Origin: Diadema setosum
Lineage: Eukaryota > Echinodermata > Echinoidea > Diadematoida > Diadematidae
Direction of reading: 5' to 3'
DNA length: 64,000 bases
Assembly (NCBI GenBank): GCA_033980235.1
Contig: CM067059.1
Coordinates: forward strand, 10,909,100 to 10,973,099
Within the stretch, counting starts at the first letter, position 1, and every line of letters starts with the position of its first letter. The notes beneath the pieces were generated by a model. That model ran no database searches and was not told where the DNA came from. It worked only from the letters and a program-made list of their open reading frames with translations. Both the position numbers and the translations under genes were made by a program. Of this stretch, positions 62,302-64,000 are shown piece by piece.

Positions 62302-62511
62302 TACTGTAAAACATGATATATTCGCGGCATGAAATTTTCGCGAATTGGAGCCGACGGCCTTTTTCGTTGCATGAAATTTTCGCGAATTGCCACTGGCGTT
62401 CAGTGCATATAGTGTAAACAAGACTTTCACAGGCATTTTAATTTCGCGAATCTTGGCACTCGTGAAGTTTGCAGAATTAAAATGCACGTTAACATTCCTT
62501 GATTTACAGTA
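62302..62511. mobile_element. CGCGAAA-family foldback MITE
   Basis: 210 bases from TACTGTAAAACATGATATAT to TTTACAGTA, with internal ATTTTCGCGAATTG twice and AATTTCGCGAATC. The outer ends pair over about nine bases. An intermediate-age copy. Confidence 0.75.
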
Positions 62512-62519
62512 TGTCATAT

Positions 62520-62757
62520 CGGGGCTTGACATTAACACATTTCTCTGATGGCCACAGAAATTATTACATTTGAAATGTTGGTGGCTCAAAAAAGAAGTGT
62601 AGTGGCCTATTAAAATAAAAGGAAGCATAGCAATATATATTAAATCTTAGTAGCCCGATCGGGCCATAAAAAGATATGCTCCTTGAAAGTTTGGTGGCCT
62701 GACATTAATTTTTAGTGCCTTCAGGCTACTGGGCCTTTGTGAATGTTGAGCCTTGTG
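62520..62757 (+). repeat. Dispersed repeat, GGCCACT-type, copy 2
   Basis: Same order of blocks as 23320-23612, beginning GGGGCTTGACATTAACAC and ending near GTTGAGCCTTGTGTA (copy 1: CGTCGAGTCCTGTATTA). It abuts the MITE at 62302-62511. Confidence 0.75.
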
Positions 62758-63654
62758 TATTTACATATAATATATCCAAATATTTTACTTTCATAGCAAA
62801 ATAATGCTGAAAAAAAAAAGAAATCCCATCATTTTCTAACTCTTTGTAACAGTTCCTACAAGTTGGTCAGCTATTCATCACTGCCAAACTAGCGCCATGC
62901 TGGTGTGGTATGTGCTCACTATTATTGGTTACGCCATGTGCCCACGTTATGTGTTTGTGTGTTTTTGAAATTAACTGTGGCTTTGTCGAGCCTTGGGGGT
63001 GTCATTAATGGTATGTCTCAATAAAAAAGAAAAAAAATGTAGAAATCCACAGTGAATGACATGTTACTTTGAATGATGAATCAAGATGTCCTTTTATTGT
63101 TGGTTATTAATACTCGTAGAGTTTGATTGACAAGTCTGTTGACAAATTGTGTCCTCGCAAATCTTTTGTTTTAGCTATAAGTGGTATCATATGTTTGTTT
63201 AAAGATACATATTTAAGAATGCAAGGTTAAAATGATATGTCTGCTTGTCAAAGGTATAGATACACTTGATGTGTTTTAGTGCTACACATGGATGAATTAG
63301 AATTGAATCGATCTGTTTTGGGATTATTTTGTGAGACGGCACGTACGAAACTCAGTGACATCCAGACCCAAATGTGTCCCCATCTAGCTTTCTATCTCTT
63401 CTTGGTGAGGGGCGGGGGGGGGGGGGGTTGGAACAATTAAAGCAGGTATCACTTTGTGACAAAAGGATTTGAAACAAAGTGTTACGGGATATTGACTTGC
63501 CCATCTATGCACAAACATATATGGAGGTTTATGAATGCTCAGGAAGGAGAACTTTATGAGAATTCCCTTTCATTTGCAGCACTTTACGTGACTAATAATA
63601 AACATGCAGTCATGGATGCTATTTAAAAGCCTCGAACTTTTGATAATTTAAAAA

Positions 63655-63900
63655 AAAATTTTTTGTTTAGCTTTTCTTTTGAAGAATATTAAAGCAACTG
63701 ACAATGTACATTCAGCTACGGGTGCCTATATAAACACCCTCTGCTTTTGATGTTTGTTTTTTGTTTTGGTTTGGCTTTTCTTTTGAAGAATATGCAACTG
63801 ATAAGGTACTGCAGCTATGGTGCTATTGATGTTGGATTTTTGTTTTGTTTTGTTTTTTGCTTTAATTTTGAAGAATATGGGCATGATAAAACATTGTCAA
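63655..63900 (+). repeat. Three degenerate direct copies of a T-rich unit
   Basis: Units containing GCTTTTCTTTTGAAGAATAT recur at about 63670 and 63774, with a variant (GCTTTAATTTTGAAGAATAT) near 63859. The first two are followed by CAACTGA and GCAGCTA-like blocks and then GGTGC.TAT. Confidence 0.75.
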
Positions 63901-64000
63901 ATGTCTGTAGTAAATAATTTCTTTGAGTTTCATGACAGGAGTATTAAAAGTTTATCAGTCCCCAAGGAGGGTATTTAATTTGTGAACATGGTAAAAGCTT

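Larger units (their letters stand above)
59546..64000. other. AT-rich DNA to the right edge
   Basis: No gene recognised. Includes a modest CG-containing patch at 60835-61030, a CA tract (61416-61446), G runs (61928-61940, 63414-63427), a foldback element (62302-62511), a dispersed repeat (62520-62757) and a three-copy degenerate repeat (63655-63900). Confidence 0.6.

Overview
The window is AT-rich animal nuclear DNA: spliced genes with GT-AG introns, many microsatellites, long homopolymer runs and many short non-autonomous transposons. There is no bacterial gene organisation. The dense foldback elements and the SCYL1 protein sequence suggest a marine invertebrate deuterostome, most likely an echinoderm such as a sea urchin. 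That placement is an inference from general repeat style and was not confirmed by a search.

Positions 1-8682 (minus strand) hold the 5' part of one confidently recognised gene, SCYL1, the pseudokinase/HEAT-repeat protein of Golgi-ER (COPI) traffic. Eight coding exons join in frame across GT-AG introns and give the first 362 codons. The gene runs off the left edge inside the HEAT region. Its introns carry several foldback transposons, a tRNA-derived SINE head, a long CA/TA microsatellite and, in intron 4, a decayed duplicate of the 3' part of exon 4.

Positions 8683-14429 are the interval between SCYL1 and a second, divergent transcription unit. It holds promoter-like sequence at both ends and simple repeats between. 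A CpG-rich promoter-like block at about 14.1-14.4 kb precedes a probable first coding exon on the plus strand (14430-14483, 18 codons, ending at a consensus donor). I do not recognise this gene.

Positions 14484-64000 contain no gene I can prove. If 14430-14483 is a real first exon, most of this is probably its long first intron. It contains microsatellites, a series of foldback MITEs, other dispersed repeats, a striking 65-base palindrome at 36182-36246, and several isolated GC/CpG-richer islands that look like candidate regulatory elements. One island (59272-59349) could be a small coding exon. No intact transposase, reverse transcriptase, tRNA, rRNA or CRISPR array was seen.

The most interesting observations are the dead duplicate of SCYL1 exon 4, the 65-base palindrome, a family of CGCGAAA-type foldback elements at different stages of CpG decay, the 558-bp TTAA-flanked long hairpin, and the spaced CpG-rich islands.
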